DNA of 64,000 nt. It comes from Pantoea coffeiphila. GTDB taxonomy: Bacteria; Pseudomonadota; Gammaproteobacteria; Enterobacterales; Enterobacteriaceae. The translations under genes were made by a program, and so were the position numbers. Shown in pieces: positions 47,269-56,940 of this stretch; positions within the stretch are counted from its first letter, which is position 1; each line of letters starts with the position of its first letter. Location: assembly GCF_016909495.1 (NCBI RefSeq), contig NZ_JAFBFW010000003.1, positions 186,001 to 250,000 on the forward strand, in the 5' to 3' direction. A model generated the notes under the pieces. The model did not search any database and was not told the DNA's origin. It was given only the letters and a program-made list of their open reading frames with translations.

Positions 47269-48579
47269 ATGGGTCAGACAATCAGCCAGAAAATACTCGC
47301 CCGAGCAAGCGGGTGCGAAAGCGTGACGCCTGGAGAAATAGTTTGGGCGAAGGTGGATGTATTAATGTCGCACGATCCCTGTATGCCGGGTGTGGCCAGC
47401 GTATTTAAAAAAGAATTTGGCGAACAGGCGAAAATATGGAGCACGGAACGTTTTATTCTTATTCCTGACCACTTTGTTTATTCTGCCGACCCGCAGGCGA
47501 ATCAGAATATTCGCGTGATGCGTGAATTTGCCCGCGAGCAGGGCGTTACGTATTTCTATGATGTGGGCACACCCGCCTATAAGGGCGTCTGCCATATTGG
47601 CCTGGCTGAGGGGGGCCATACGCGCCCGGGGGAAGTGCTGCTGGGCACCGACTCCCATACGGTGACCGCCGGGGCGTTTGGCTGCTTCGCGATCGGACTG
47701 GGGATCACCGATGCGGCCTATGCGCTGGGCACCGGTGAGATCCCGCTGAAGGTGCCGACCACCATTCGGGTGAACTATCACGGTGAGCAGCCACAGCAGG
47801 TGCAGGCGAAAGACCTGATCCTCGCCCTGCTGCGTGAACTGACGGTGGAGGGGGCCACCTACGAGGCGATTGAGTTTGCCGGTCCGGTGATTGACGCCAT
47901 GTCGGTAGAAGAGCGCATGACCATGTGCAATATGGTGGTGGAGTGCGGGGCTAAGAACGGCATTATGGTGCCGAATCAGGCCACCCTCGACTACCTGGCG
48001 GCGCGCACCACGGTGCCTTTTAATGTGGTGGAGGCCGATGCCGATGCGGTTTACAGCCGCGTTGTCGACATTGATGTCAGCACTATGCAGCCGCTGGTGG
48101 CGAAACCCCACTCGCCGGACAATGTGGTATCGATCGATACTTTACAGCAGGTGGAAATCTCACAGGCCTATATTGGCTCCTGCACCGGCGGCAAGCTGGC
48201 GGATTTTTTTGCCGCCGCTCGGATATTGCAGGGCCGCAAAGTGGCGATCCCGACCTTTGCCGTTCCGGCCACCAAAGAGGTGTTTCATCAGCTGATCGTC
48301 ACCCGCATTGCGAACCAGTCAATCTATGAAATCCTGACCGCTGCGGGGGTGAATCTATCATCCGAGCCCGGCTGTGCGGCCTGCTGCGGCGGGCCTGCCG
48401 ATACCTTCGGCCGGATTAATCAGCCGATTTCGGTGATTTCCACCACCAACCGTAATTTCGTGGGCCGTATGGGGCACAAGCGCGCCAACATCTATCTGGC
48501 CTCTCCTTATGCGGTAGCCGCCGCTGCGGTGCGCGGCACCATAACCAATCCTGTTGAGCTGTTAGGAGTGCCATCATGA
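47269..48579 (+). CDS. LeuC-like hydro-lyase, large [4Fe-4S] subunit
   Basis: Aconitase-superfamily large subunit, 436 residues, of the short LeuC-type (E. coli LeuC 466). The Fe-S ligands are C305 (YIGSCTGG) and C369/C372 (GCAACCGG), and the substrate-site LLGTDSHTVTAGAFG is intact. Family members isomerise isopropylmalate, homoaconitate, citramalate or dimethylmalate. The N-terminus begins GQTISQKILARASG. A LysR gene is divergent and the small subunit overlaps the stop (ATGA). Substrate is not leucine-specific by context, since no leuA or leuB is nearby. Confidence 0.88.
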   Translation: MGQTISQKILARASGCESVTPGEIVWAKVDVLMSHDPCMPGVASVFKKEFGEQAKIWSTERFILIPDHFVYSADPQANQNIRVMREFAREQGVTYFYDVGTPAYKGVCHIGLAEGGHTRPGEVLLGTDSHTVTAGAFGCFAIGLGITDAAYALGTGEIPLKVPTTIRVNYHGEQPQQVQAKDLILALLRELTVEGATYEAIEFAGPVIDAMSVEERMTMCNMVVECGAKNGIMVPNQATLDYLAARTTVPFNVVEADADAVYSRVVDIDVSTMQPLVAKPHSPDNVVSIDTLQQVEISQAYIGSCTGGKLADFFAAARILQGRKVAIPTFAVPATKEVFHQLIVTRIANQSIYEILTAAGVNLSSEPGCAACCGGPADTFGRINQPISVISTTNRNFVGRMGHKRANIYLASPYAVAAAAVRGTITNPVELLGVPS

Positions 48580-49121
48580 AAAATATCATCAGCGGAACGG
48601 CCTACGTACTGGGCGACAACATTGATACTGACCAGATCCTGACCGCCGAATATTTGAAGGTGAATCCCTCGACCCCGGAGGGCTACGCGCAGTTGGCGGG
48701 GCTGGCGATGTGTGGTTTGCCGGAAGGGGCGCTGCCGTTTCTGGATGCCTCCGGCCAGCGGGCGGCGCATCCGATTATCGTTGCCGGCAAAAACTTTGGC
48801 TGCGGATCTTCACGCGAGCATGCGGTGATTGCGCTGGGCGCGGCGGGCGTGCAGGCGGTGCTGGCGCAGTCCTATGCCCGCATTTTCTTCCGCAACTGCG
48901 TGGCGACCGGCGAAGTGCTGCCGCTGGCTTCGGCCACGCGGCTGAGCGATCGCCTGCGTACCGGCGACCGGGTGGAAATCGACAACGACGCGCAGACCGT
49001 CACGCTGCTGGACTGCGGTGAAACGGCGGCCATCGATCCGGCGGGCGAGCTGGCGAACATCGTCGCGGCGGGTGGGCTATTTGCCTATGCCCGCGCCAGC
49101 GGCAGAATCAAAAGCGCATAA
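48576..49121 (+). CDS. LeuD-like hydro-lyase, small subunit
   Basis: Swivelling-domain subunit of an isopropylmalate dehydratase-like enzyme, 181 residues. The signature GKNFGCGSSREHAVIALG and the start DNIDTDQILTAEYL are typical of the short LeuD type. The ATG overlaps the large-subunit stop, so translation is coupled. Together they form a heterodimeric [4Fe-4S] dehydratase of unknown substrate. Confidence 0.87.
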   Translation: MKNIISGTAYVLGDNIDTDQILTAEYLKVNPSTPEGYAQLAGLAMCGLPEGALPFLDASGQRAAHPIIVAGKNFGCGSSREHAVIALGAAGVQAVLAQSYARIFFRNCVATGEVLPLASATRLSDRLRTGDRVEIDNDAQTVTLLDCGETAAIDPAGELANIVAAGGLFAYARASGRIKSA

Positions 49122-49140
49122 ATTCCCCGCTATAAAGCAG

Positions 49141-49164
49141 CAGGGCCGCGGTGAGGCGGCCCTG
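49141..49164. terminator. Hairpin between the LeuD-like gene and the LysE-family gene
   Basis: CAGGGCCGC and GCGGCCCTG form a perfect 9-bp stem with a 6-base loop between convergent genes. There is no T tract, so terminator activity is uncertain. Confidence 0.5.
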
Positions 49165-49169
49165 AGGGA

Positions 49170-49796
49170 TTACTTGGCTGAGATAGCCAGCGCGCCACCG
49201 GCAAAGACAAACAGGCTGCCGGTTGAGCGGTTGAGCATCCGCAGCCGTTTCGGGTTAGAGAACAGCCCGGACAGGCGACGACCGGCGCAGGCGTAGCTGA
49301 ACATAATGCTGAAATCCAGCGCGGCCCAGGTGATCGCCAGGGTGGCAAACTGCAGCGCGTGTGGCTGGCTGGCATCAATAAAGTTCGGGAACAGCGCGGC
49401 GAAGAACAGCAGATCTTTCGGGTTGCTGATGCCGACCATAAAGCCCTTACGGAACAGGCGCAGCGCGCTCGGCGCATCTTCCATTTCTGGGGTGGCCACC
49501 GGCGTTTCATGGCTGTTATCGCGCCATGCGGAAATACCCAGCCAGACCAGATAGGCGGCACCGACCACCTTCAGAATGGTAAAGGCGGTAGTGGAGGCGG
49601 CCAGAATAGCACCCAGACCCAGCGCGGAGGCGGTCATCAGCACCATGGCTGCCAGCACGCCGCCGACAACCGTTGCCAGCGCATGTTTGCGGCCGAAGCG
49701 CAGGCCGTGGGTCATGCTGATTAAAGCCGACGGGCCGGGAATGGCAATCAGTGCGGCAATCACGCCGGTATAGGCCAACCAGAGGTGGAGCGTCAT
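49170..49796 (-). CDS. LysE/RhtB-family amino acid exporter
   Basis: Inner-membrane exporter of 208 residues with about 6 hydrophobic segments. The N-terminal IPGPSALISMTHGLRFGRK is the family hallmark, and ISNPKDLLFFAALFPNFID follows in the middle. I start at the ATG 49796, preceded by AAAGGA, rather than at the in-frame ATG five codons earlier. Members export homoserine, threonine, leucine or lysine; the substrate here cannot be read. The gene is convergent with the LeuD-like gene. Confidence 0.87.
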   Translation of the reverse strand: MTLHLWLAYTGVIAALIAIPGPSALISMTHGLRFGRKHALATVVGGVLAAMVLMTASALGLGAILAASTTAFTILKVVGAAYLVWLGISAWRDNSHETPVATPEMEDAPSALRLFRKGFMVGISNPKDLLFFAALFPNFIDASQPHALQFATLAITWAALDFSIMFSYACAGRRLSGLFSNPKRLRMLNRSTGSLFVFAGGALAISAK

Positions 49797-49938
49797 ACAG
49801 GGTCCTTTCATTGAAAACCCTCTGCCTGAGGGTTTTTAGCGATAAGCGATAAATGGATTTCGTTGAAATACGAAGGAGCGATAGTTTATTTTCTCGGCAG
49901 TGAGAAGTAAATCACATGCGCAAGATTTTCCATTATCG

Positions 49939-51357
49939 CTACGGCTGGCGCTGTAAAACGTGCTCGCCGGTTCCCGCCTTCAGTCGCAGATTGTCCAGTA
50001 ATGCCAGCAGCGACAGCAGGCTGACGGCGATAAACGCCCAGGAAAAATCCACTGGCAGCGGCTGCGAATGCGTCTGTAAAGACATCGAGGCGCGCAGCGC
50101 CAGCGCGGCAAAGGCGATACCGGCACTCATGCTGAACTGGAAGAACATGCTGAACAGCGTGGAGGCGGCGCTCATCTGCGGGCGCGGCACGTCGGCAAAG
50201 CCCAGAGAGTTATAGCAGGTGAACTGCATTGAACGCGACAGCCCGCCGATAAACAGCACCAGTGCCAGCAGCGGGTACGGCAGCGCCGGGGTAATAAAGG
50301 CGCAGACGGCAATCGCCGCCGTGCTGATAACGCCGTTGATCAGCAGCACCTGCCGGAAGCCCCAGCGGCGCATCACTGCGGTGGTGAACGGCTTCATCGC
50401 CAGATTACCGGCAAACACCCACAGCACCAGAATACCCGCCTCCATCGCCGACAGACCAAAGCTGACCTGGAACATCAGCGGCAGCAGGAACGGAATGGCG
50501 TTGATGGCGGCACGAAACAGCGATCCGCCCTGTAGGGTGCTGCGAAACGAGCTGATGCTGAGTGCATCCAGCGGCAGCATCGGGGCTGTTGCGCGGCGCG
50601 CATGTCGCCACGCCAGCCATGCGCTGAGGCTGCCCAGCAGCAGCAGCGCCGTGCCCGCAAGCAGATGGCTCTGGCCCAGCGACTCCAGCCCGGCGATCAG
50701 CGCGGCGCAGGCGATGGCGGTCAGCAGAAAGCCTGCTAAATCGAAAGGGCGCGGCTGGCCGCGTTCGCCTTTGGGGATCAGCCAGAAGGTACAGATGAGT
50801 GCTGCAATGCCCAGCGGGATATTCAGCCAGAAAATCCACGGCCAGTGGCCGACGGTGACGATTAGCCCACCGAGAGGCGGGCCAAGCACCGGAGCGATCA
50901 GGCCGGGCCAGGTGATCAGCGCGATCGTTCGCACCAGATCCTGTTTTTCCGTTACCCGCAGCACCAGCAGTCTGCCCACCGGCACCATCAGCGCACCGCC
51001 GATCCCCTGCAGCACGCGACTGAAGGTAAACATCGGCAGCGAGGTACTCAGGCCGCAGAGCAGTGAGGCGAGGGTAAACAGCACGATGGCGCTGGCAAAA
51101 ATACGCCGTTCGCCAAAGCGGTCGGCCAGCCAGCCGCTCAGCGGAATAAATACTGCCACCGCCAGCAGAAAGGCGGTTATGCCGACGTTCATATCCACCG
51201 CGCTGACCGAGAAATCACGTGCCATCTGCGGCATGGCCGTCGCGATTACCGTGGCATCCAGGTTTTCCATAAAGAAGGTGACGGCGACCAGCAGGGCGAT
51301 CCACCAGGTTCGTGGTATCGGTGCAGTGGGCGAGGTGGCGGGCGTGCCAGATTGCAT
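49939..51357 (-). CDS. MFS drug/H+ antiporter, DHA2 (MdtD-like) family
   Basis: A 472-residue multidrug-type carrier with 14 predicted helices. The DHA2 motifs are seen: NLDATVIATAMPQMARDF in helix 1, LADRFGERRIF, RVLQGIGGALMVPVGR and the antiporter motif region GPPLGGLI. Closest recalled relative is E. coli MdtD (471 residues), but it is not next to mdtABC or baeSR here, so I give no symbol. Single gene, reading towards the LysE-family gene's upstream side. Confidence 0.83.
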   Translation of the reverse strand: MQSGTPATSPTAPIPRTWWIALLVAVTFFMENLDATVIATAMPQMARDFSVSAVDMNVGITAFLLAVAVFIPLSGWLADRFGERRIFASAIVLFTLASLLCGLSTSLPMFTFSRVLQGIGGALMVPVGRLLVLRVTEKQDLVRTIALITWPGLIAPVLGPPLGGLIVTVGHWPWIFWLNIPLGIAALICTFWLIPKGERGQPRPFDLAGFLLTAIACAALIAGLESLGQSHLLAGTALLLLGSLSAWLAWRHARRATAPMLPLDALSISSFRSTLQGGSLFRAAINAIPFLLPLMFQVSFGLSAMEAGILVLWVFAGNLAMKPFTTAVMRRWGFRQVLLINGVISTAAIAVCAFITPALPYPLLALVLFIGGLSRSMQFTCYNSLGFADVPRPQMSAASTLFSMFFQFSMSAGIAFAALALRASMSLQTHSQPLPVDFSWAFIAVSLLSLLALLDNLRLKAGTGEHVLQRQP

Positions 51358-51783
51358 AATGGCTCCGTGAGGCCGGTGAGTGAAAAAAATGCGGCCGCTT
51401 AAAATTTACAAACACGTAACATAACAGCTGCCGTTCATTGCGCCCAGCGGGGCGCGTCAGCGTTGGGAAAAACGTACTAATCTGCTGTTCGCACTGAAGT
51501 TTGCCGCGAAAAAAGCTGAGAAATTCACCGATCGCAAAACAGTGAGCCGGATCACACTAAGCGACTGTTATTCGGCGGCTATTTTTAATCAAATCGACTG
51601 GATAGTTAATTTGTCAGTTTATGTTTATTCATTCGCCCTGATATTTTCTTTTTTTTATAAAAAAACTGTATTTAACGTTTCATTTATTTTTTGAAATAAT
51701 ATGTCATTAAGATTAATAGAAACATCGGGTTGCGTGAAGAGACACCGGTACTATACTTATTAGCAGTACGATAAATTCATCAT
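51358..51783. other. AT-rich spacer upstream of trehalase
   Basis: About 425 bases without a gene. The segment 51,590-51,780 is strongly AT-rich and holds the divergent promoters of the MFS gene and treF, but no single promoter or operator stands out. Confidence 0.45.
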
Positions 51784-53454
51784 GTGAATTCTGCCGATTA
51801 TTACCGGCAGCAGGAGGCTTTTATCACTTTCAATCACACTGAGACGATGACCAACATTCCCGGCGAATTTGAGAACTGGTATCTCGACTACGAAGCCGGT
51901 CCCGAAGCGGTGATGGAGCCGCAGCCGGAGCACATTCGCGGCCTGCCGGTCTCCGATATTCTGACGCCGTCGGACCGTTATCAGGAACTGTTCGTCGCGG
52001 TGCAGACGTCGCGCATCTTTAGCGACAGTAAAACCTTTGCTGACTGTGCACCAAAAATAGATCCGGAACGGATTATGTTTCGTTATTATCTGGCGCGCGA
52101 ACGCGATGATTTTAATCTGCATAATTTCGTGCTGGAGAATTTCGACCTGCCGCAGGTTAATGAAAGTCATTATGTTTCCGACCCGGAAAAAACCATGGCG
52201 GAACATATTGACGCGCTGTGGCCGGTATTAACCCGCCACCCTAAACAGCACTGCGAATATTCCTCTCTGCTGCCGCTGCCGAAGCCCTATGTGGTGCCCG
52301 GCGGACGCTTTGGTGAAACCTACTACTGGGATTCTTATTTCAGCATGCTGGGCTTTGCCGCCGCCGGGCGCTGCGATCTGCTGCGCAATATGGCGGACAA
52401 CTTTGCCTGGATGATCGATCGCTACGGCCATATCCCCAACGGCAACCGCACCTACTATCTCAGCCGTTCGCAGCCGCCGGTCTTCGCGATGATGGTGGAG
52501 CTGTTTGAGAAGAACGGCGTCAACGAGGCGCAGCGCTATCTTCGCCATCTGAAAAGCGAATACGCCTTCTGGATGGATGGGCAGGAAAGCCTGGAGCCGA
52601 ATCAGGCGTATCGCCACGTGGTGATGCTGCCGGATGGCGCGGTGCTGAACCGCTACTGGGACGATCGCGATACCCCGCGCGACGAGTCATATATTGAGGA
52701 TGTGGAAACCGCACGTGACTCATCGCGCCCGTCCAGCGAAGTGTATCGCGACCTGCGTGCCGGTGCGGCGTCGGGCTGGGACTATACCTCGCGCTGGCTG
52801 AGCGAGCCGGGGCGTCTGGCCAGCATTCAGACCACCAGCATTATCCCCATCGACCTGAACGCGTTCCTCTACAAGCTGGAGATGGCGATTGCCCGACTGT
52901 CGGCAGCCAGGGGAGACGAGGCCACCGCCGAACGTTATCAGCAGCTGGCGTACCGTCGGCAGGAGGCGGTGAACCACTATCTGTGGGATAACGACACCGG
53001 CCTGTACCGCGACTACAACTGGCGCGACGGCGAGCAGGCAACGTTCTCCGCCGCCGCCGTCACCCCGGTTTACGTCGGCATGGCGAGCCTGGATCAGGCC
53101 AACCGTACGGCCAAAGCGGTGCGCGACTATCTTCTGGCACCGGGCGGCCTGCTCTCCAGCATGGAGCAGACCGGTGAGCAGTGGGACAGCCCCAACGGCT
53201 GGGCACCGCTACAGTGGATGGCGGTGAAGGGCTTCAGCATTTACGGCGACGAGAATCTGGCACATGAAATCGCCAGCCGCTGGCTGAGAACCGTCTCATC
53301 AACCTATCAGCAGCACCATAAAATGGTGGAGAAGTACAACGTCAGCGGTGATGCCGCGCTGCTGGGGGCCGGGGGGGAATACCCGCTTCAGGACGGATTT
53401 GGCTGGACCAACGGCGTCACCCGCCGCCTGCTGGAGATGTACCCGGAGGGATAG
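51784..53454 (+). CDS. treF: Cytoplasmic trehalase TreF
   Basis: GH37 enzyme splitting trehalose into two glucoses in the cytoplasm; no signal peptide. Both trehalase signatures are present, [14 protein letters not shown] and [10 protein letters not shown], and the Gly-rich [16 protein letters not shown] end matches E. coli TreF (549 residues). The start is uncertain. The longest frame begins at GTG 51784 (556 residues) without a ribosome site, and the first ATG is at 51847 (535 residues). A perfect AGGAGG at 51812-51817 stands 5 bases before an in-frame ATC codon. E. coli TreF has about 45 residues before the conserved GLPxSD, close to the longer forms. Confidence 0.93.
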   Translation: MNSADYYRQQEAFITFNHTETMTNIPGEFENWYLDYEAGPEAVMEPQPEHIRGLPVSDILTPSDRYQELFVAVQTSRIFSDSKTFADCAPKIDPERIMFRYYLARERDDFNLHNFVLENFDLPQVNESHYVSDPEKTMAEHIDALWPVLTRHPKQHCEYSSLLPLPKPYVVPGGRFGETYYWDSYFSMLGFAAAGRCDLLRNMADNFAWMIDRYGHIPNGNRTYYLSRSQPPVFAMMVELFEKNGVNEAQRYLRHLKSEYAFWMDGQESLEPNQAYRHVVMLPDGAVLNRYWDDRDTPRDESYIEDVETARDSSRPSSEVYRDLRAGAASGWDYTSRWLSEPGRLASIQTTSIIPIDLNAFLYKLEMAIARLSAARGDEATAERYQQLAYRRQEAVNHYLWDNDTGLYRDYNWRDGEQATFSAAAVTPVYVGMASLDQANRTAKAVRDYLLAPGGLLSSMEQTGEQWDSPNGWAPLQWMAVKGFSIYGDENLAHEIASRWLRTVSSTYQQHHKMVEKYNVSGDAALLGAGGEYPLQDGFGWTNGVTRRLLEMYPEG

Positions 53455-53566
53455 CTATCACTCCTGCTAATTATTCTTCCTGTTTTATAAGCTAATAACC
53501 TTATTTCTCCGCGATTAATCATGGTATTACTTGGAAGTAAACGCCTGATTAATCCGGAGATCTACC

Positions 53567-54346
53567 ATGAAAAAACTCACCCTTACCGCGCTGGCGCTGC
53601 TGGCCGCCTTTAGCGCCTCCTCGCAGGCTGCCGAAGAACTGCGCTTTGGCGTCGATCCGACCTTTACCCCGTTTGAAAGCAAGGCGGCGGACGGATCGCT
53701 ACAGGGGTTTGATATCGATCTGGGCAATGCCGTTTGCCAGCAGATGCAGGTGAAATGCGTCTGGGTGCAGACCGCGTACGACGGGATTATTCCGGCTCTG
53801 CAGGCGCGTAAATTCGATGCAATCCTCTCAGCGATGGCAATGACCGAAAAACGCCGCCAGCAGGTGCTGTTCACCGATATGATCTACAACGTGCCGAGCG
53901 CGCTGCTGACGTCTAAAGCCAGCAAGCTGCTGCCGGATGCGGCAGTGCTGAAGGGGAAAACCGTCGGCGTGGCGCAGGGCACCACCCAGGAAGCCTTCGC
54001 TAAAAGCGTATGGGAAACGCAGGGTGTGCAGGTGGTGAGCTATCAGAACGAAGCGGAAATTTATCCGGATCTGGCCTCGGGCCGCCTGGATGCCACCTTT
54101 ATTAATGCCGCAGCGGCTGAAACCGGCTTCCTGAAAACCCCGCAGGGCGCGGGCTATCATATCGCCGGTGAGCCGATGTATGACCAGAAATACTTCGGTG
54201 AGGGCATCGGCATCGGCCTGCGCAAGGACGATACGGCGCGGGTCGAAAAGATTAATCAGGCGCTGGCCGAACTGCATAAAAACGGCACCTACGATAAGTT
54301 AGCGAAGAAGTACTTCAGCTTTGACGTCTACAAGCTACCGGAATAA
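53567..54346 (+). CDS. Orphan amino-acid-type periplasmic binding protein
   Basis: Type II solute-binding protein of the HisJ/ArgT family, 259 residues. A signal peptide ends at about residue 21 (SSQA/AEE). The first-domain block FGVDPTFTPFESK, GFDIDLGNAVCQQMQVKC with a likely disulfide, and YDGIIPALQARKFDAILSAM are typical of polar amino acid binders. No permease or ATPase gene is next to it. Instead it is followed after 3 bases by a DUF2817 peptidase, so it may share a membrane complex encoded elsewhere. Confidence 0.88.
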   Translation: MKKLTLTALALLAAFSASSQAAEELRFGVDPTFTPFESKAADGSLQGFDIDLGNAVCQQMQVKCVWVQTAYDGIIPALQARKFDAILSAMAMTEKRRQQVLFTDMIYNVPSALLTSKASKLLPDAAVLKGKTVGVAQGTTQEAFAKSVWETQGVQVVSYQNEAEIYPDLASGRLDATFINAAAAETGFLKTPQGAGYHIAGEPMYDQKYFGEGIGIGLRKDDTARVEKINQALAELHKNGTYDKLAKKYFSFDVYKLPE

Positions 54347-54349
54347 GCG

Positions 54350-55450
54350 ATGACTACGACTGTTCTTCCTGATTTCACCGCGCAGCGGGCGCGCTTTCTG
54401 GCAGCAGTAGCGCGCAACGGCGGCACCGTAACCCGCTACGACCATCCGTTAACCGGCCCCGCCGGTGAAGCGCTTTCAACCGATGTCGCGGTGCTGGGCC
54501 GCGCCGATGCACCGCGCGTGATGCTGATTATTTCCGGCACGCACGGCGTAGAGGGCTACTACGGTTCCGACAGCCAGATTGCCTGGCTGGACGCGCTGGA
54601 GGGCCAGGCGCTGCCGGATGACGTGGCGGTGGTGCTGGTTCACCTGCTGAATCCGTGGGGCACCGCGCACCTGCGGCGGGTGAATGAAGATAACGCCGAC
54701 CTCAACCGCAACTTTATCGACTTCGCCGCCGGTGCGCCGGAAAATGCGACTTACCGCGAACTGCACGCGATCTACACCTGCCGCGACGTTAACGGCCCTG
54801 AACGTGCCGCCGCCGATGCCATGCTGGCAGAGCAGTGTGCCATACGCGGCTGGAGCGGGGTGAAGCAGATCGTTGAAGCCGGGCAGTATCAGTTTGCCGA
54901 CGGCATCTTCTTCGGTGGCAGCCGCGCCAGCTGGTCGTATCTGACGCTGAAGCAGATTATCGCCAACCACCTCCAGCATGCGGAGCGCATTATCAGCTTC
55001 GATCTGCACACCGGCGCGGGAGCCTGGGGGCATCCGATGCTGCTGGCGATCGCCGAGCGGCCTTACCCGGCGCTGGACGAGGCGCGGCAGATTTTCGGCG
55101 AGTGGCTGACGGTGCTGATCACCGGCGCGGGCCGCGACAGCGAAACCGGCGTCACCGCCACGGCCACCGGCTATCTGTCACAGTTCCTGCTCGATAATCT
55201 GCCGGATACGGAGCTGATCCAGCTGGTGGTGGAGTGCGGGACCTATGCCGGGGATGAAATGCATCGCCGGGTGCGCGACGACCACTGGCTTCATCTGTAC
55301 GGCGAACCGGCGAGCGAGCAGGGGCGGCAGCTGAAATGGCAGCTGTTTGAGGGCTTCAACCCGCAGGATGCCGACTGGCAGGCGCTGGTGGCGTTCCGTA
55401 CCCGGCAGATCTTCCAGCGCGGCTGGGCGGCGCTGCTCGCCGCCCGTTAA
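54350..55450 (+). CDS. DUF2817 zinc carboxypeptidase-like (M14-related) protein
   Basis: A 366-residue protein of the DUF2817 group related to M14 carboxypeptidases. Probable zinc ligands are the His and Glu in SGTHGVEGYYGS and the His in SFDLHTGAGAWG, with ADLNRNFIDF contributing the arginine that holds the substrate carboxylate. No signal peptide, so likely cytoplasmic. It starts 3 bases after the binding-protein stop, so the two are translationally coupled. It may trim an imported dipeptide or acylated amino acid; the substrate is unknown. Confidence 0.8.
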   Translation: MTTTVLPDFTAQRARFLAAVARNGGTVTRYDHPLTGPAGEALSTDVAVLGRADAPRVMLIISGTHGVEGYYGSDSQIAWLDALEGQALPDDVAVVLVHLLNPWGTAHLRRVNEDNADLNRNFIDFAAGAPENATYRELHAIYTCRDVNGPERAAADAMLAEQCAIRGWSGVKQIVEAGQYQFADGIFFGGSRASWSYLTLKQIIANHLQHAERIISFDLHTGAGAWGHPMLLAIAERPYPALDEARQIFGEWLTVLITGAGRDSETGVTATATGYLSQFLLDNLPDTELIQLVVECGTYAGDEMHRRVRDDHWLHLYGEPASEQGRQLKWQLFEGFNPQDADWQALVAFRTRQIFQRGWAALLAAR

Positions 55451-55482
55451 GATCTGAGGCGTCCGTTAAGTACTAGAGGCGC
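55443..55482. repeat. Imperfect 20-bp tandem duplication across the DUF2817 stop codon
   Basis: CCCGTTAAGATCTGAGGCGT (55443-55462) is followed directly by CCGTTAAGTACTAGAGGCGC (55463-55482). Both carry CCGTTAAG and AGAGGCG/TGAGGCG words. The first copy contains the TAA stop of the DUF2817 gene, and the second runs into the end of the convergent oxygenase gene. Confidence 0.6.
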
Positions 55483-56252
55483 CCGTAGAAGGTCATACGG
55501 GCGCTTTCCGACAGCGCAATATCCGGCTGTGCATTATAGGCCAGCACCACCAGCATACGGGTGATATCGCCTTCGGTTGGCGTCACCCGGTGCAGCGCGT
55601 TGCGCCCGCGAAACAGCACCAGATCCCCCGGTTCAATCTCCAGTTTTTGTACTTCCTGCTCGCCATTCAGCACCTTACCCACGCCGTCATAATTCATCTC
55701 CCCTGCCTCTGCATCGCGCAGATGGCTGACGTATTCAAACACGCCGCCCGCTTCCGGTTTCTGGATCAGCAGGGTGATGGCGAAGGACGAGTTGTCAAAA
55801 TGCCAGCCCAGCTCCTGGCCGGTATGCGCATAGTGCAGATTGATTGATGACAGGCTGTCGGCGTAGGGATACAGCTGCTGTTCGTCCAGCACGCCGCAGA
55901 GGAAGGCTTTGAATTCCACAGAATCGTACAGCTTACGCAGAGGCGAATCTGCCGGGATCTCTTCGTCGGTAATACAGCCTTTTGACGACACCACCTGGCG
56001 GTTGCGCGGATGATTGGCGGGCAGGGTTTCATCGGTTTTTTGCAGATAAACGTTGTGCTGACTTTTGGCGTAGAAGGCCAGATGCTGATTCTCTTCGCCC
56101 TCTTTTTTGATGATCCCCAGCGCGGCAGGGGTCAGAAAACCGCGCAGTACCAGCGCGCCGGAGTCCGCCAGCTGAAGGCGACAGCGTTCGGTGTAAGCGG
56201 CATCATCGATCGGGTGAGCGGGCAGATTCAGGAGAGAAGTCAGTGCGTTCAT
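55473..56252 (-). CDS. Fe(II)/2-oxoglutarate oxygenase, HalD/BesD-related
   Basis: A 259-residue enzyme of the superfamily that includes the amino acid halogenases BesD/HalD. The iron site is H151-F-D153 (GWHFDNS) with H221 (NALHRVTP), and R232 (DITRMLVV) should bind 2-oxoglutarate. Halogenases carry Gly in place of the Asp, so this protein should hydroxylate, not halogenate. It is convergent with the binding-protein/peptidase pair. A free amino acid substrate is plausible by family but unproven. Confidence 0.8.
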   Translation of the reverse strand: MNALTSLLNLPAHPIDDAAYTERCRLQLADSGALVLRGFLTPAALGIIKKEGEENQHLAFYAKSQHNVYLQKTDETLPANHPRNRQVVSSKGCITDEEIPADSPLRKLYDSVEFKAFLCGVLDEQQLYPYADSLSSINLHYAHTGQELGWHFDNSSFAITLLIQKPEAGGVFEYVSHLRDAEAGEMNYDGVGKVLNGEQEVQKLEIEPGDLVLFRGRNALHRVTPTEGDITRMLVVLAYNAQPDIALSESARMTFYGRL

Positions 56253-56361
56253 CGGGTTCTCGTCAGCGGCGGAGTGTGAACTTCACTCTACGGCTTCCCC
56301 CTGCCGCTGACTATCTGTTTTTGCAGGTATTTTACGCTTTTGCGATCGCCGCCGCGCCGCG

Positions 56362-56784
56362 CTAAACCGGGGGTTTTGCCAGCGCGGCCAGGCTGCCTTC
56401 CTGTGCCAGCAGCGAACGCAGCGGTGCAAACAGCGGCTGTGGCAGAAAGGCGGGATCGAACCACTGCCAGCCCGCGCATTTTTCGGGTTCACAGCGCTGC
56501 GGCGTGCCGATGGCCGCGTGGGCCAGCACGAACAGCGTGACGTAATGTTTCTGCTCGGCGTGGAAGACGTCATTGGTAAACGGGCCCAGGGTAGTGGCAC
56601 CGAGGATCAGTCCGGTTTCTTCCAGCACTTCGCGGGCAGCACACTGCTGCGGGGTTTCACCAAATTCCAGATGGCCGCCGGGGGCCGACCAGTCGCCCTC
56701 GCCGTGGCTACCTATCCGCCTGCCGAGCAGGATTTTGCCGTCGCGAAAAATCAGTACGCCAACGCCGATGCGGGGTTGAGGCAT
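56362..56784 (-). CDS. Nudix hydrolase
   Basis: Small Mg-dependent pyrophosphohydrolase, 140 residues. The Nudix box runs from GGHLEFGETPQQ to AAREVLEETGL, matching GX5EX7REUXEEXGU. The N-terminus PRIGVGVLIFRDGKILLGRR and SHGEGDWSAPGG resembles nucleotide-sanitising (dCTP/NTP) family members. Substrate unknown. It is a single gene between the oxygenase and the hglS promoter region. Confidence 0.85.
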   Translation of the reverse strand: MPQPRIGVGVLIFRDGKILLGRRIGSHGEGDWSAPGGHLEFGETPQQCAAREVLEETGLILGATTLGPFTNDVFHAEQKHYVTLFVLAHAAIGTPQRCEPEKCAGWQWFDPAFLPQPLFAPLRSLLAQEGSLAALAKPPV

Positions 56785-56940
56785 GTTTATTCTCCCTGAA
56801 ATAAAACGATCGCCATGATAATAGCCGCAGTCGCGGGCTGATTCACATTATTGATAATCTGTGATGCAAACGGTACTCAACTCGCGGCGGGGTGACTATG
56901 CTGCCAGTGGGATAATTTGAGCTTTTTCAGGAGAGCTGCA

